7,759 bases of DNA from Oscillospiraceae bacterium. GTDB taxonomy: Bacteria > Bacillota_A > Clostridia > Saccharofermentanales > Saccharofermentanaceae. The translations under genes were made by a program, and so were the position numbers. The notes beneath the pieces are model-generated. The model worked only from the letters and a program-made list of their open reading frames with translations, was not told the DNA's origin and ran no database searches. The first letter of the stretch is position 1; every line of letters begins with the position of its first letter. The stretch is from assembly GCA_902803365.1 (NCBI GenBank), contig CADCPU010000210.1, positions 1-7,759 of the forward strand. The letters are read 5' to 3'. This document shows, in pieces, positions 1 to 6,864 of the stretch.

Positions 1-222
1 CACCGCAAACGAGTAGATAAATGTTCCGATGCAAACCAAAGATATTATGAGTCCCGGGATCGATGATACCAGCATGACATTGCCGCAGCGCCTGCGTGTC
101 TTATCTTGTGTCTTCCTGACGATCAAGGCGAGCACCCCAAAGCTCAGGTATGTGGCCCAGAGCTGAATACTGTTAGTCAGCACGTGACCGGTGTAGCTGA
201 ACGCTTCACTAAGATTATCCAT
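1..222 (-). CDS. N-terminal part of an unrecognised small membrane protein (runs off the window)
   Basis: The frame opens with ATG at 222 and stays open for 74 codons to the window edge, so the C-terminus is missing. An AGAGG ribosome binding site lies six bases upstream of the ATG. The protein starts MDNLSEAFSYTG and has a hydrophobic stretch at about residues 20-36, a basic loop (RKTQDKTRRR, residues 38-47) and a second long hydrophobic stretch at about 49-74, so at least two membrane helices with the basic loop probably cytoplasmic. It begins 33 bases after the preceding membrane-protein gene with no terminator between, so it is probably the last visible member of the two-component/ABC operon. 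I do not recognise the family. The open frame, the ribosome binding site and the membrane pattern make a real gene likely; function is unknown. Confidence 0.6.
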   Translation of the reverse strand, partial: MDNLSEAFSYTGHVLTNSIQLWATYLSFGVLALIVRKTQDKTRRRCGNVMLVSSIPGLIISLVCIGTFIYSFAV

Positions 223-255
223 ATATGTACCTCTTATTCACTTATTCCACTTACA

Positions 256-1344
256 TTATAACTCGTTTTCCGCTGCTACCAAACATCCCTTGCTTCCTTC
301 GCAGAACTCCACGATCTCACCGTAGAGAAAGCGCTTCCTGTCGCGGCTCTTATACATCGGATCCTTTATAAGACGCGTCTCGGTGCCATGAGCAGTACGG
401 ACAAGGATGCGCATATTAGGCATCAGCGTCAGGCTGTTCTCAAATCCTATGAAGATCGCATGCCTGTACATACCGATCGACTTAAGTCGCGAGGAAAACA
501 GACGACGCAAAAGAACAAGGATCACGCCCGAGCATATGATCGTTGCTGCGATCTGACATGCAATGAATATAAGAAGGCCCGCATCACTCGAAAACAAATC
601 TCCCGCGAAGCCTAATATCAGCGCGTTTATGCAAACGACAATGAGAGTAAGGCAGATATGCAAAACGGTCAGACGCTTGTCGGAACAGTTCTTATTCCGA
701 TCGAGGATGTCCGTCTTTTTTGCTTCATTCAAAGGAATCGGTGCGGACTCAAGATCATCAAGTTTATGGTAACCGACACAGCGGCACTCGGAGTCTGTTG
801 CCGGAAGAACAAAACGCGACACGATCGTCGCGATCCCGCCTTCGGGCTTCATAAGGAAGTGCCCTCCGTCGCGGCGGATCACAAGGAGCAGCTTATCTCC
901 CACTTCGATCTTGCTCATCTCTTCACACGGGATAGTGTACTCGGGATATACCCCGTCAATATCAGAATCTGCTTCGATATAGTAGAGCCATTCGGCTTTC
1001 TTCTTTGTAATGACGACGGCGTTGATCTCGAAGTCCATGCCCAGGAGGCGTGCAGACACTATCGAACGACCGAGTTTTAATCCAATAAACATAACCAGGG
1101 CAGCGACCGCGAGAGAAGAAAGTTCGGTAATGACTTCGCTCACGATATCGGAGAGCATCTTGCCTGCTCCGATCAGGTCGGTCAGAAGAAACGATACAAG
1201 AGCACCTGCTCCCGCACCTATCGCGACACCGAGGACAAGAAAAGGAATGAGCATGAACGAATTGCCCTTTACTACTCCTTTGACTATTGCCTTGCGGTGC
1301 TTTTTAAGTATAGTTTTCTCTTCTTCACTGCATCTTCTTCTCAT
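256..1344 (-). CDS. Four-helix membrane protein of unknown function, apparently internally duplicated
   Basis: The protein has 362 residues. The ATG at 1344 overlaps the stop of the kinase gene as ATGA and has GGAAGG six bases upstream, so translation is probably coupled to the kinase. The layout is: short basic N-terminus, helices at about 30-55 and 70-91, a soluble segment (92-222), helices at about 225-247 and 255-280, and a soluble segment (281-362). The two halves look alike. The stretch after helix 2 (GRSIVSARLLGMDFEINAVV) resembles the one after helix 4 (RRLFSSRLKSIGMYRHAIF), and each soluble part ends in a beta-rich run (VGDKLLLVIRRDGGHFLM and LYGEIVEFCEGSKGCLV). This suggests a tandem repeat of a helix-hairpin plus small beta domain, loosely like NfeD-type architecture, though I cannot assign a family. 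There is no signal peptide or enzyme motif. Position behind the kinase suggests an accessory part of the sensing or export module. Confidence 0.85.
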   Translation of the reverse strand: MRRRCSEEEKTILKKHRKAIVKGVVKGNSFMLIPFLVLGVAIGAGAGALVSFLLTDLIGAGKMLSDIVSEVITELSSLAVAALVMFIGLKLGRSIVSARLLGMDFEINAVVITKKKAEWLYYIEADSDIDGVYPEYTIPCEEMSKIEVGDKLLLVIRRDGGHFLMKPEGGIATIVSRFVLPATDSECRCVGYHKLDDLESAPIPLNEAKKTDILDRNKNCSDKRLTVLHICLTLIVVCINALILGFAGDLFSSDAGLLIFIACQIAATIICSGVILVLLRRLFSSRLKSIGMYRHAIFIGFENSLTLMPNMRILVRTAHGTETRLIKDPMYKSRDRKRFLYGEIVEFCEGSKGCLVAAENEL

Positions 1345-2225
1345 AGATTTCCTTCCGGAAGTTCAAAGGTGACTGTCAGTTCACTGCCGCTCTGACTAGC
1401 CCCGATCGAGCCGCCAAGCGTCTCAGTAAACTTCCTGCAGATATACATTCCAAGTCCCGCGCCTTCACCTGTGCGCGCTTCGTCTTCACGGTAAAATCTC
1501 TCGAACATCCTCTCAGTATCGACCTTGCCCTTGATACCACTGATGATCGAGACATATACGCAACCTGTTTCTTTTCGAACAGAGATAGAGATCTTGTCGG
1601 AAGCATACTTGGCGCAATTGGAGAGAAGGTTCTGGATGATCCTCGTGACCATCTTGCGGTCGGTAATGAGGCGGATATCTTCGTCGGAATTCGCGAAAGA
1701 AGGCTCGATGCCGCGCTTATCGAATGCAGGCGCGAGCGCGAAGACCTCCTCGCATATGAGTTCGCATATATTGATACGCTCGGGAGTCTGCACGTATTTG
1801 GCGGATTCGACGACGGAGAGATCGAAGAAGTCGTTTACGAGAGTATTGAGATAGATCGCACGCTCGAGCGCGATATCGATATTCTTGGAGACCTCTTCGC
1901 CTTCGCTTTTGGAAGCGAGCTGGAGATAACCGATGACGGAAGTGAGCGGAGTCTTCATGTCGTGAGAGACCATGGAGATCGAGTCGCGGAGAGCTTTCTC
2001 TTCCCTCGTGGCATTGTTCCTGATCTCAAGAGTCTTGTCGTACAACTTATTGATCTCGACTATCATATCTTCAAGATCGCGGTCGACTCCGTTGACAGGC
2101 AAAGCCCGGTCGTCCCATTTGGACAATCGGGCTGTTGTTTTCTTCATTTCTTTTTTGAGCAGGATCAATTTGGCAGTCAGAAAGACAACTGCAGCAGCAA
2201 GTATCGCGATCACCAACCAGATCAT
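1341..2225 (-). CDS. Membrane-anchored sensor histidine kinase (HisKA/HATPase), with atypical G1 box
   Basis: This 294-residue kinase is the likely phosphodonor of the response regulator at 3934-4599. One N-terminal helix (residues 2-23) is followed directly by a cytoplasmic linker with no extracellular sensor loop. That is typical of intramembrane-sensing kinases of peptide-antibiotic modules, which detect stress through a partner transporter. The HisKA box is SHDMKTPLTS with phosphoacceptor His88. The N box (NLLSNCAKYA, 199-208) has Asn199 and Asn203, an F-box-like FERFYRED follows at 241-248, and the G2 box GEGAGLGM is at 253-260. The usual DxGxG of the G1 box is absent; the place is taken by SIISGIKGKVD (226-236). 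Divergent G1 boxes occur in kinases of lantibiotic systems, so it may still be active. The gene starts 8 bases after the permease stop with only a weak purine-rich binding site (GAAAGAG), which suggests coupled translation. Confidence 0.93.
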   Translation of the reverse strand: MIWLVIAILAAAVVFLTAKLILLKKEMKKTTARLSKWDDRALPVNGVDRDLEDMIVEINKLYDKTLEIRNNATREEKALRDSISMVSHDMKTPLTSVIGYLQLASKSEGEEVSKNIDIALERAIYLNTLVNDFFDLSVVESAKYVQTPERINICELICEEVFALAPAFDKRGIEPSFANSDEDIRLITDRKMVTRIIQNLLSNCAKYASDKISISVRKETGCVYVSIISGIKGKVDTERMFERFYREDEARTGEGAGLGMYICRKFTETLGGSIGASQSGSELTVTFELPEGNL

Positions 2226-2233
2226 ATGCTCTT

Positions 2234-2935
2234 TCAGATCTCCCTTCTTCTAAAAGCCAGATATGTGATCACCGAGATCACTACGATGCTTACTACGGCT
2301 ACAACTGCGTATGTGCCAAGTTCCGTGCTGTTTGAATCCTCTACAAGATGGAAGAAAGAATACTTGTACCATGTCTGCTCGCCACAGATGTTCCTGGCGA
2401 TATTGCAGAGTCCGATCTCTGAGATGACCGAAGCTATAAGGCCGACATAGAGGTTGCAGCAGAGGAAGCTTATCATGATAAAGAAGCACTCAAGTGCGAT
2501 GAACTGGATCGTAGTCGTTCCGATCCACGCGAACTTATCCGATGACAGGTTCCATCCGTCGAGGCCGATATATGCACCAAGACCAAAGACAGTCGAGGAT
2601 ACCTGCGCAAGGTGGATGATCACGCTTGCAGCTATTGCCGGAAGAGCTCTGGTGATGAGCACGGACAGCCTTGAAGCGCCCGAGCTGATCTCATGATGGA
2701 TCGTCCTTGAACTGAAATCGTATCCGATGAACCATGCCGTGAACAGAGCATGTGCAAAGAAGAGTGATACATCGGGAAGAGAATCGTAGAACGGATGCAT
2801 GATATCCGTCGTCTTGTACTGAATGGCCATCTTCATTCCGAAAGACACGCCGCAGACTGCCATCAGCACGACAAAGCACCAGAATAAGACAGAGCGCACC
2901 CATTTGGTATTTTCGATCTTGAGCTGATTGATCAT
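2234..2935 (-). CDS. ABC-2 type permease, membrane partner of the adjacent ATPase
   Basis: The 233-residue protein has about six hydrophobic segments (near 14-36, 55-74, 97-120, 136-158, 160-182 and 207-226) and a short basic C-terminus (FRRREI), the size and pattern of BcrB/ABC-2 family permeases. Between helices 2 and 3 lies a cytoplasmic stretch (GYDFSSRTIHHEISSGASRL), which matches the coupling segment common in this family, where a Gly-Ser/Ala-Ser-Arg turn precedes the third helix. The ATG at 2935 overlaps the ATPase stop as ATGA and has a near-perfect GGGAGGTGA ribosome binding site. With the ATPase it should form an exporter or target-protection pump in the cytoplasmic membrane; a peptide antibiotic is the best guess for substrate given the linked two-component system, but no sequence feature proves the substrate. 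A second permease, seen in many relatives, is not present here. Confidence 0.88.
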   Translation of the reverse strand: MINQLKIENTKWVRSVLFWCFVVLMAVCGVSFGMKMAIQYKTTDIMHPFYDSLPDVSLFFAHALFTAWFIGYDFSSRTIHHEISSGASRLSVLITRALPAIAASVIIHLAQVSSTVFGLGAYIGLDGWNLSSDKFAWIGTTTIQFIALECFFIMISFLCCNLYVGLIASVISEIGLCNIARNICGEQTWYKYSFFHLVEDSNSTELGTYAVVAVVSIVVISVITYLAFRRREI

Positions 2936-3852
2936 TTTGCGTCACCTCCCGCTACATTCACAAAGTACTCTTCAAGCGACTGCTCCTTAAAGGACAATTC
3001 CTTAAGCATGATGCCTGCATTCATGAATGCCTCGGCGATCTTTGCCGATTCCTGAGAAGTCTTGAATATCCTTATGGTGTCATCGGAGATGACCTTGTAT
3101 GCGCCCTGTTCATAGAGCTTATCAAGTACAGTAACTGCCTTGGCGGCATCGTCGGTCCTGACACAGATATATTTTTTGCACTTATCTTCGAGCTGCTCCT
3201 GTGTGAGCGTCTCGACGATCCTGCCCTCGTTGATGATGATGTAATCCGTGGCAAGAAGATAGAGTTCGTTAAGAATGTGGCTCGAGATAAAGATCGTAAT
3301 GTCCTTTTCTTCATTGAGCTTCTTGAGCAATTTACGAAGAGCCACGATATTCTGCGGATCAAGTCCGTTGATCGGCTCGTCGAGCACGAGGAGCTTCGGG
3401 TTGCCGACAAGTGCCATCGCGATACCGAGGCGCTGCTTCATACCCATCGAGAGCGTGCCTGCTCTTCTCTTTTCAACCGATTTGAGATCGACCAGTTCGA
3501 GTACTCTGTCAGTAGCGGTCCTGTCGGGATTTCCGACCAGTTGTCTCTTGATCTCAACATTCCTTCTTATGCTGTACCATTTGAAGATCGCAGGACTCTC
3601 GATCATGGCACCGACGCTGTTTCTTGCTTCGCGGATGCCCTTTTCGGTCGTCTCACCCATCAGGGAGAGTTCGCCCGATGTCTGGTAGGACAAGCCCGTC
3701 AGTATCTTCATGAATGTACTCTTACCGGCACCGTTGCGGCCGATGAATCCGTAGATGTGTTTTTCCTTAAGTTCGAGATTTACATTATCCAGCGCTTTGA
3801 TATGTCCGTAATTTTTTGTCAGCGCGTTAGTCTTCAAGATCGTGTTTTCCAT
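2932..3852 (-). CDS. ABC transporter ATP-binding protein, BcrA-like
   Basis: The 306-residue ATPase is taken to start at the ATG at 3852 (MENTILKTNALTKNYG). An upstream in-frame ATG at 3900 would add 16 hydrophilic residues that do not fit the family and would lie in the promoter-like gap. AAAGGAG is upstream of 3852 with a rather long 12-base spacing. Walker A is GRNGAGKST (38-46), the signature is LSMGMKQ (134-140), Walker B is LLVLDEP (154-160) with Asp158/Glu159, the D-loop is NGLD (162-165) and the switch His192 lies in SSHIL. In the Q-loop position the sequence reads GAMIESP, with Glu85 instead of Gln, as in many BcrA-type ATPases. A roughly 80-residue C-terminal domain (225-306) follows, as in drug-exporter ATPases. 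It energises the permease encoded immediately downstream, with which it overlaps by 4 bases. Confidence 0.95.
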   Translation of the reverse strand: MENTILKTNALTKNYGHIKALDNVNLELKEKHIYGFIGRNGAGKSTFMKILTGLSYQTSGELSLMGETTEKGIREARNSVGAMIESPAIFKWYSIRRNVEIKRQLVGNPDRTATDRVLELVDLKSVEKRRAGTLSMGMKQRLGIAMALVGNPKLLVLDEPINGLDPQNIVALRKLLKKLNEEKDITIFISSHILNELYLLATDYIIINEGRIVETLTQEQLEDKCKKYICVRTDDAAKAVTVLDKLYEQGAYKVISDDTIRIFKTSQESAKIAEAFMNAGIMLKELSFKEQSLEEYFVNVAGGDAK

Positions 3853-3883
3853 GTTTGTCTTGTTCTCCTTTCGTTCTGACAAT

Positions 3884-3930
3884 ACTTTATCCAAGCACAT
3901 TAAGGGAATTCTTCACCAATACTAAAGAAA
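3884..3930 (-). promoter_or_regulatory. Possible regulator-dependent promoter before the ABC ATPase
   Basis: In the 81-base gap between response regulator and ATPase, the minus strand has TTTCTTTAGTAT (3930-3919) and TTCCCTTAATGT (3908-3897), matching at 8 of 12 positions with a 22-base period, about two helical turns. A -10-like TAAAGT follows at 3889-3884, and the second half-site sits where a -35 box would be; no good -35 hexamer is present. This is the usual geometry of an OmpR-type activator site, so autoregulation by the upstream regulator is plausible. The match is weak and inferred; the genes may simply be co-transcribed. Confidence 0.25.
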
Positions 3931-3933
3931 TCC

Positions 3934-4599
3934 TTAATTCGAGAGTCTGTACCCCATGCCGTACACTGTATCTATATATGCTTCATCCGTGAGCTTGGCG
4001 ATCTTCTTTCTAAGGTTGCTCATATGAACGTTCATGGTATTTTCCTCGCTCATATAGTCCTCGCCCGTCACGCTCTCGAAGAGGTTTCTTTTCGAAAATA
4101 TCTTATTGGGATTTCCGAGCATCAGCTCCAGGATCGAATATTCCATCGCCGTACAGACGAGTTCGTTCTCACCGATATAGACGCGCTTGGCATCCTTATC
4201 TATCCTCATATCCTTATATGTGAGCTGATCCGGATCCTTCCTGTCATCAACGCGCCTTAAGACAGCTTCGATCCTCAATATGACTTCGTCGATATCAAAC
4301 GGCTTGCAGATAAAATCATCCGCGCCCAATCTCAGCAGCTCGATCCTGTTATGCACGTCGCTCTTGGCCGACAGCACGATGACAGGAGTCTTCTTGACTT
4401 CGCGAAGGCTTCTGAGGATCTCTTCACCGCTCTTCATCGGCAGCATAAGATCCATGAGGATAAGGTCGTGATCACCGTTAAGCGCCATCTGAAGGCCGGT
4501 AAATCCGTCCGTCGCGCTCTCGGTCTCATATCCGCTCTTGTTAAGGATTCCGCACAGAAGTTTATTGATCGCAGGATCATCTTCAATAATCAGTATCAT
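3934..4599 (-). CDS. OmpR/PhoB-family response regulator
   Basis: The 221-residue regulator has a complete receiver domain (1-115): acidic pair Asp7/Asp8 (with Glu6), phosphoacceptor Asp50 in LILMDLMLP, Ser77 in VLSAKS and Lys99 in CKPFD. The C-terminal winged-helix domain (about 125-221) ends with the family pattern MNVHMSNLRKKI...IDTVYGMGYRL. The ATG at 4599 has GGGAG eight bases upstream. It is expected to be phosphorylated by the kinase encoded at 1341-2225 and to control the ABC genes lying between them. It begins 34 bases after the serine hydrolase stop without an obvious terminator, so read-through from the hydrolase is likely. All catalytic receiver residues are present, so I see no sign of degeneration. 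Confidence 0.96.
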   Translation of the reverse strand: MILIIEDDPAINKLLCGILNKSGYETESATDGFTGLQMALNGDHDLILMDLMLPMKSGEEILRSLREVKKTPVIVLSAKSDVHNRIELLRLGADDFICKPFDIDEVILRIEAVLRRVDDRKDPDQLTYKDMRIDKDAKRVYIGENELVCTAMEYSILELMLGNPNKIFSKRNLFESVTGEDYMSEENTMNVHMSNLRKKIAKLTDEAYIDTVYGMGYRLSN

Positions 4600-4633
4600 A
4601 TATTTATCTCCCTTATTGTTTCCACTTTCGGGA

Positions 4634-5695
4634 TTATATCATATCCTCCAAGAGATCATAAAGCCCGTCCTCAGACAGCACGCCGCGCTTCAAGTTTGCA
4701 GGCAGCAAGCCCGTCTCATCAAGCGCAAGATCATGTTTCCAGTCAGCGCCTGTATAGTACTCTTCCAACGTTTTGATCTCGGCTGAAGTCGCCTCTTTTG
4801 TAAGCGCGAGGTCGTAGAGTTTCTCCATCGCCGCGATCCTTGCTTCAGCATCCTTGTCAGTACCGATTATATTTTTCTCTGCGCTCTCAACAAGGTCGTG
4901 CGAATCATCGTCGATATACGAGAGATAAGTTATGACGAGTCCCTGCTTCGGAAGCACATAGCATTTCTGCTTACACTTGCCGTTGATACTGAAGCCGCCG
5001 CGATACTTCCAGAAAAAGAATCCGTAACCGCCTTCCCTGTTCATCTTCTGTATCGAGGTTGCCATCTCAACATATTCCTCGGATACAATGCGGACGCCGT
5101 TATATACACCCTTGTTAAGCATCAGGAGTCCGAACTTACTTAAGTCGTGAACTGACAGGCGCATACCGGAAGCACCGTAGAAATATCCTTCAGGTGATCT
5201 TCCGTATTCATAAGACGAGATATCCAGCGGTTTAAAGATCCTCTCTTCGATAAAAGCCCCAAGGTCACTTCCCAGGATATTTGTAAGGCACACTCCGATC
5301 AGGAACGAGTTGATATTACTGTAATTAAATGTCACAACGTCAAGATCGATGTCACAGTTAAGCGAATACTCAAGCCAGTTGTCACCCTCGGCTCTGAACG
5401 GTAAGCCCGGAACATCCATCGTGAGAAGACGCCTGACCGTTACTTCCTTATATTTCTCAGAGTACGAAGCCTCCTCCGGCAGATACTCGACAAACGGCCT
5501 GTCCGGATCGATCTTCCCCTCGTCATAGAGGATACCGAATGCGATCGACAGCACAGACTTCGTCGCAGAATAAATGTCGTGAAGTCCGCTCGTGTCGCCC
5601 CAGCTGTGCTTCAGGACTCCGTCAACATAGACTTCGGTACCGAAGACGTTCCATTTGTTGTCTGTTATGTCTTTTACGAAAGCATCAAAATTCAC
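4634..5695 (-). CDS. Serine hydrolase of the beta-lactamase/penicillin-binding fold, cytoplasmic, GTG start
   Basis: The 353-residue protein starts at a GTG (5695) with AAGGAG six bases upstream; no ATG is better placed. The active-site SxxK motif is SATK (Ser43, Lys46) and the second motif is YSN (Tyr125-Asn127) within FNYSNINS, as in the class C beta-lactamase-like family (esterases, amide hydrolases, D-amino-peptidases). The third motif (KTG, or HxG in relatives) is not clear; the equivalent strand region reads FSINGKCKQKCYVL (235-248). There is no signal peptide or membrane helix, so unlike true beta-lactamases and PBPs it should act in the cytoplasm. After the fold ends near residue 278 there is a charged extension of about 75 residues (IAAMEKLYDLAL onward). 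Substrate is unknown. It sits directly upstream of the response regulator, and a role linked to the resistance module is possible but unproven. Confidence 0.88.
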   Translation of the reverse strand: MNFDAFVKDITDNKWNVFGTEVYVDGVLKHSWGDTSGLHDIYSATKSVLSIAFGILYDEGKIDPDRPFVEYLPEEASYSEKYKEVTVRRLLTMDVPGLPFRAEGDNWLEYSLNCDIDLDVVTFNYSNINSFLIGVCLTNILGSDLGAFIEERIFKPLDISSYEYGRSPEGYFYGASGMRLSVHDLSKFGLLMLNKGVYNGVRIVSEEYVEMATSIQKMNREGGYGFFFWKYRGGFSINGKCKQKCYVLPKQGLVITYLSYIDDDSHDLVESAEKNIIGTDKDAEARIAAMEKLYDLALTKEATSAEIKTLEEYYTGADWKHDLALDETGLLPANLKRGVLSEDGLYDLLEDMI

Positions 5696-5705
5696 AGGTT
5701 GCTCC

Positions 5706-5840
5706 TTATCTTCGAAAACGGTATATATCGATCGAAGGCACCTCGTATTCGAATGTTATTGCCGTTGTCTTTATGTAGTGAGAGTAGATTCCGAGTATTG
5801 CTTCTGCGTCACTCGGCTCTGCTATTCTTATATTGATCAT
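5706..5840 (-). pseudogene. Truncated GNAT acetyltransferase, N-terminal remnant (phosphinothricin acetyltransferase-like)
   Basis: From the ATG at 5840, preceded by a perfect AGGAGG (5856-5851, 10-base spacing), 44 codons run MINIRIAEPSDAEAILGIYS...TAITFEYEVPS then IDIYRFRR and TAA at 5708-5706. The start closely resembles the first strand and helices of Pat/YwnH-type N-acyltransferases (IRxAxxxDAxAIxxIYxxY, then TxxTFExxxPS), which are normally about 160-170 residues. The acetyl-CoA-binding half is entirely missing, and the next gene begins 10 bases on, so the gene was probably cut by a deletion. The remnant cannot be an acetyltransferase. Its stop overlaps the TAAGGAG binding site of the hydrolase, so it may now act as a translated leader. 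An in-frame ATG farther upstream at 5894 is rejected because it lies in the terminator and promoter. Confidence 0.8.
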
Positions 5841-5850
5841 TTTCGCGTAT

Positions 5851-5879
5851 CCTCCTGATATCAATATTCTGTAATTATA
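5851..5879 (-). promoter_or_regulatory. Likely promoter -10 and ribosome binding site for the GNAT remnant/hydrolase unit
   Basis: The minus strand has a consensus TATAAT at 5879-5874, followed about 18 bases later by AGGAGG (5856-5851). A start near 5867 would give a leader of about 26 bases. The -35 place (5902-5897) reads TCGGCT, only a 3-of-6 match, and falls inside the terminator of metQ, so promoter and terminator would share bases. The -10 is good but the -35 is poor, hence moderate confidence. Confidence 0.45.
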
Positions 5880-5892
5880 TACTTCTGCCTGC

Positions 5893-5921
5893 AAAAAGCC
5901 GACCTCTTATCGAGATCGGCT
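5893..5921 (-). terminator. Intrinsic terminator of metQ
   Basis: Read on the minus strand, AGCCGATCTC (5921-5912), loop GATAA, and GAGGTCGGCT (5906-5897) form a 10-bp stem with a single G-T wobble, followed by TTTTT (5897-5893, first T shared with the stem). It lies 37 bases after the metQ stop and separates the methionine-uptake genes from the acetyltransferase remnant. Confidence 0.88.
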
Positions 5922-5957
5922 TGTGGGAGTTAATATCTATGGCATTATTCTATCTTA

Positions 5958-6797
5958 TCAGTGGAGAGGTACAACGGCACCGTCGTATTTCTCATTGATG
6001 AAATCACTGATCTCTTTGCTGCTCAGAACTTCTACGAGTGTCTTGAGAGCTTCGTCGTCCTTCTTCGATGGCAAAGTTGCGACGATGTTTCCGTATGTCT
6101 GAGCTGCAAGACCGTCATTTGCTTCTACGGCGAGTGCCTCACTTACATGAAGACCACCCTCGATAGCATAGTTACCGTTGATGACTGCAACGTCCACATC
6201 AGGAAGTGCGGATACAAGCTGTTCAGGTGCAAGTTCCTTGAACTCGAGGTTCTTAGGGTTCGCGGTAATGTCACCTACTGTAGCATTGATACCTGCATTG
6301 TCGTCTACTTCGAGAAGTCCTTCCTGCTCAAGGAGGAGGAGAGCGCGAGCCTCATTTGTTACGTCGTTCGGAACACCGATGAGAGCTCCGTCCGGGAGGT
6401 CGCTGAGAGAACTTGTCCTACCCGCATAGATACCGAATGGTTCATAATGGATAGCACCGATTGAAACGATATCGGATCCGTTCTCTGAATTGAACTGTTC
6501 GAGGTAAGGCGTGTGCTGGAAGTAGTTAGCATCAAGGCTTCCTTCGATAACGCCGGTGTTAGGTGTTACATAATCTTCGAGTTGTACGATCTCAAGTGTG
6601 ATACCTTTCTCAGCAAGGATCGGCTTTGCCTTCTCGAGGATCTCCGAATGAGGATTTACGCTGGCGCCTACCTTGATGACCTTTGTATCTTCACCCTTTG
6701 TTGCTGCCGTTGCGTCCTTGGAGCAAGCTGCTGCGGAAGGGATGATCGCAAGTGCGAGTGTGATTGCTGCTATCTTCTTAAGTGTAATGTTCTTCAT
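5958..6797 (-). CDS. metQ: Methionine ABC transporter substrate-binding lipoprotein
   Basis: The 279-residue protein is started at the ATG at 6797, with AAAGGAG ten bases upstream; this gives a proper lipoprotein signal (MKNITLKKIA, a hydrophobic core, then the lipobox AAAC with Cys25). An in-frame ATG 32 codons earlier lies in the attenuator and is rejected. The mature part matches the NlpA/MetQ family: IKVGASVNPHSEILEKAKPI, the ligand-site region LDANYFQHTPYLEQF, IGAIHYEPFGIYAG, IGVPNDVTNEARALLLL and VAVINGNYA. Length is normal for the family (about 270). After lipidation it is anchored outside the membrane and delivers D/L-methionine to the MetNI pump; the MetI permease gene lies directly upstream. 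Expression appears to be controlled by its own promoter and a Met/Cys-rich leader attenuator in the 331-base upstream gap, and an intrinsic terminator follows the gene. The exact ligand (methionine versus a related thio-compound) is inferred from the family. Confidence 0.95.
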   Translation of the reverse strand: MKNITLKKIAAITLALAIIPSAAACSKDATAATKGEDTKVIKVGASVNPHSEILEKAKPILAEKGITLEIVQLEDYVTPNTGVIEGSLDANYFQHTPYLEQFNSENGSDIVSIGAIHYEPFGIYAGRTSSLSDLPDGALIGVPNDVTNEARALLLLEQEGLLEVDDNAGINATVGDITANPKNLEFKELAPEQLVSALPDVDVAVINGNYAIEGGLHVSEALAVEANDGLAAQTYGNIVATLPSKKDDEALKTLVEVLSSKEISDFINEKYDGAVVPLH

Positions 6798-6842
6798 GTT
6801 TTTGTTTCTCCTTTTAACTGATGTTTGTGTTTTATGTTTTGT

Positions 6843-6864
6843 CGGTTTTTCGCGAAAAAAACCG
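6843..6864 (-). repeat. Perfect inverted repeat overlapping the attenuator U-tract
   Basis: On the minus strand CGGTTTTT (6864-6857) can pair with AAAAACCG (6850-6843) around TTCGCG, an 8-bp AT-rich hairpin whose left arm uses the last three bases of the attenuator stem and most of its T run. It could compete with the terminator, or help termination of transcripts from the opposite strand. The function is uncertain; the symmetry itself is plain in the sequence. Confidence 0.5.

Noticed and set aside
388..1080. Plus-strand open frames opposite the membrane-protein gene
   Set aside because: They are antisense to a well-supported gene, show no domain pattern, and have no consistent ribosome binding sites; the same holds for the other plus-strand frames across the window.
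3853..3900. Longer N-terminus for the ABC ATPase from ATG 3900
   Set aside because: The extra 16 residues (MCLDKVLSERKENKTN) are not typical of the family and overlap the candidate -10; the start at 3852 follows AAAGGAG and gives the standard N-terminus.
5841..5894. Longer start for the GNAT remnant at ATG 5894
   Set aside because: It lies in the T run of the metQ terminator and upstream of the TATAAT, and lacks a binding site; the ATG at 5840 follows AGGAGG and begins at the family's first strand.
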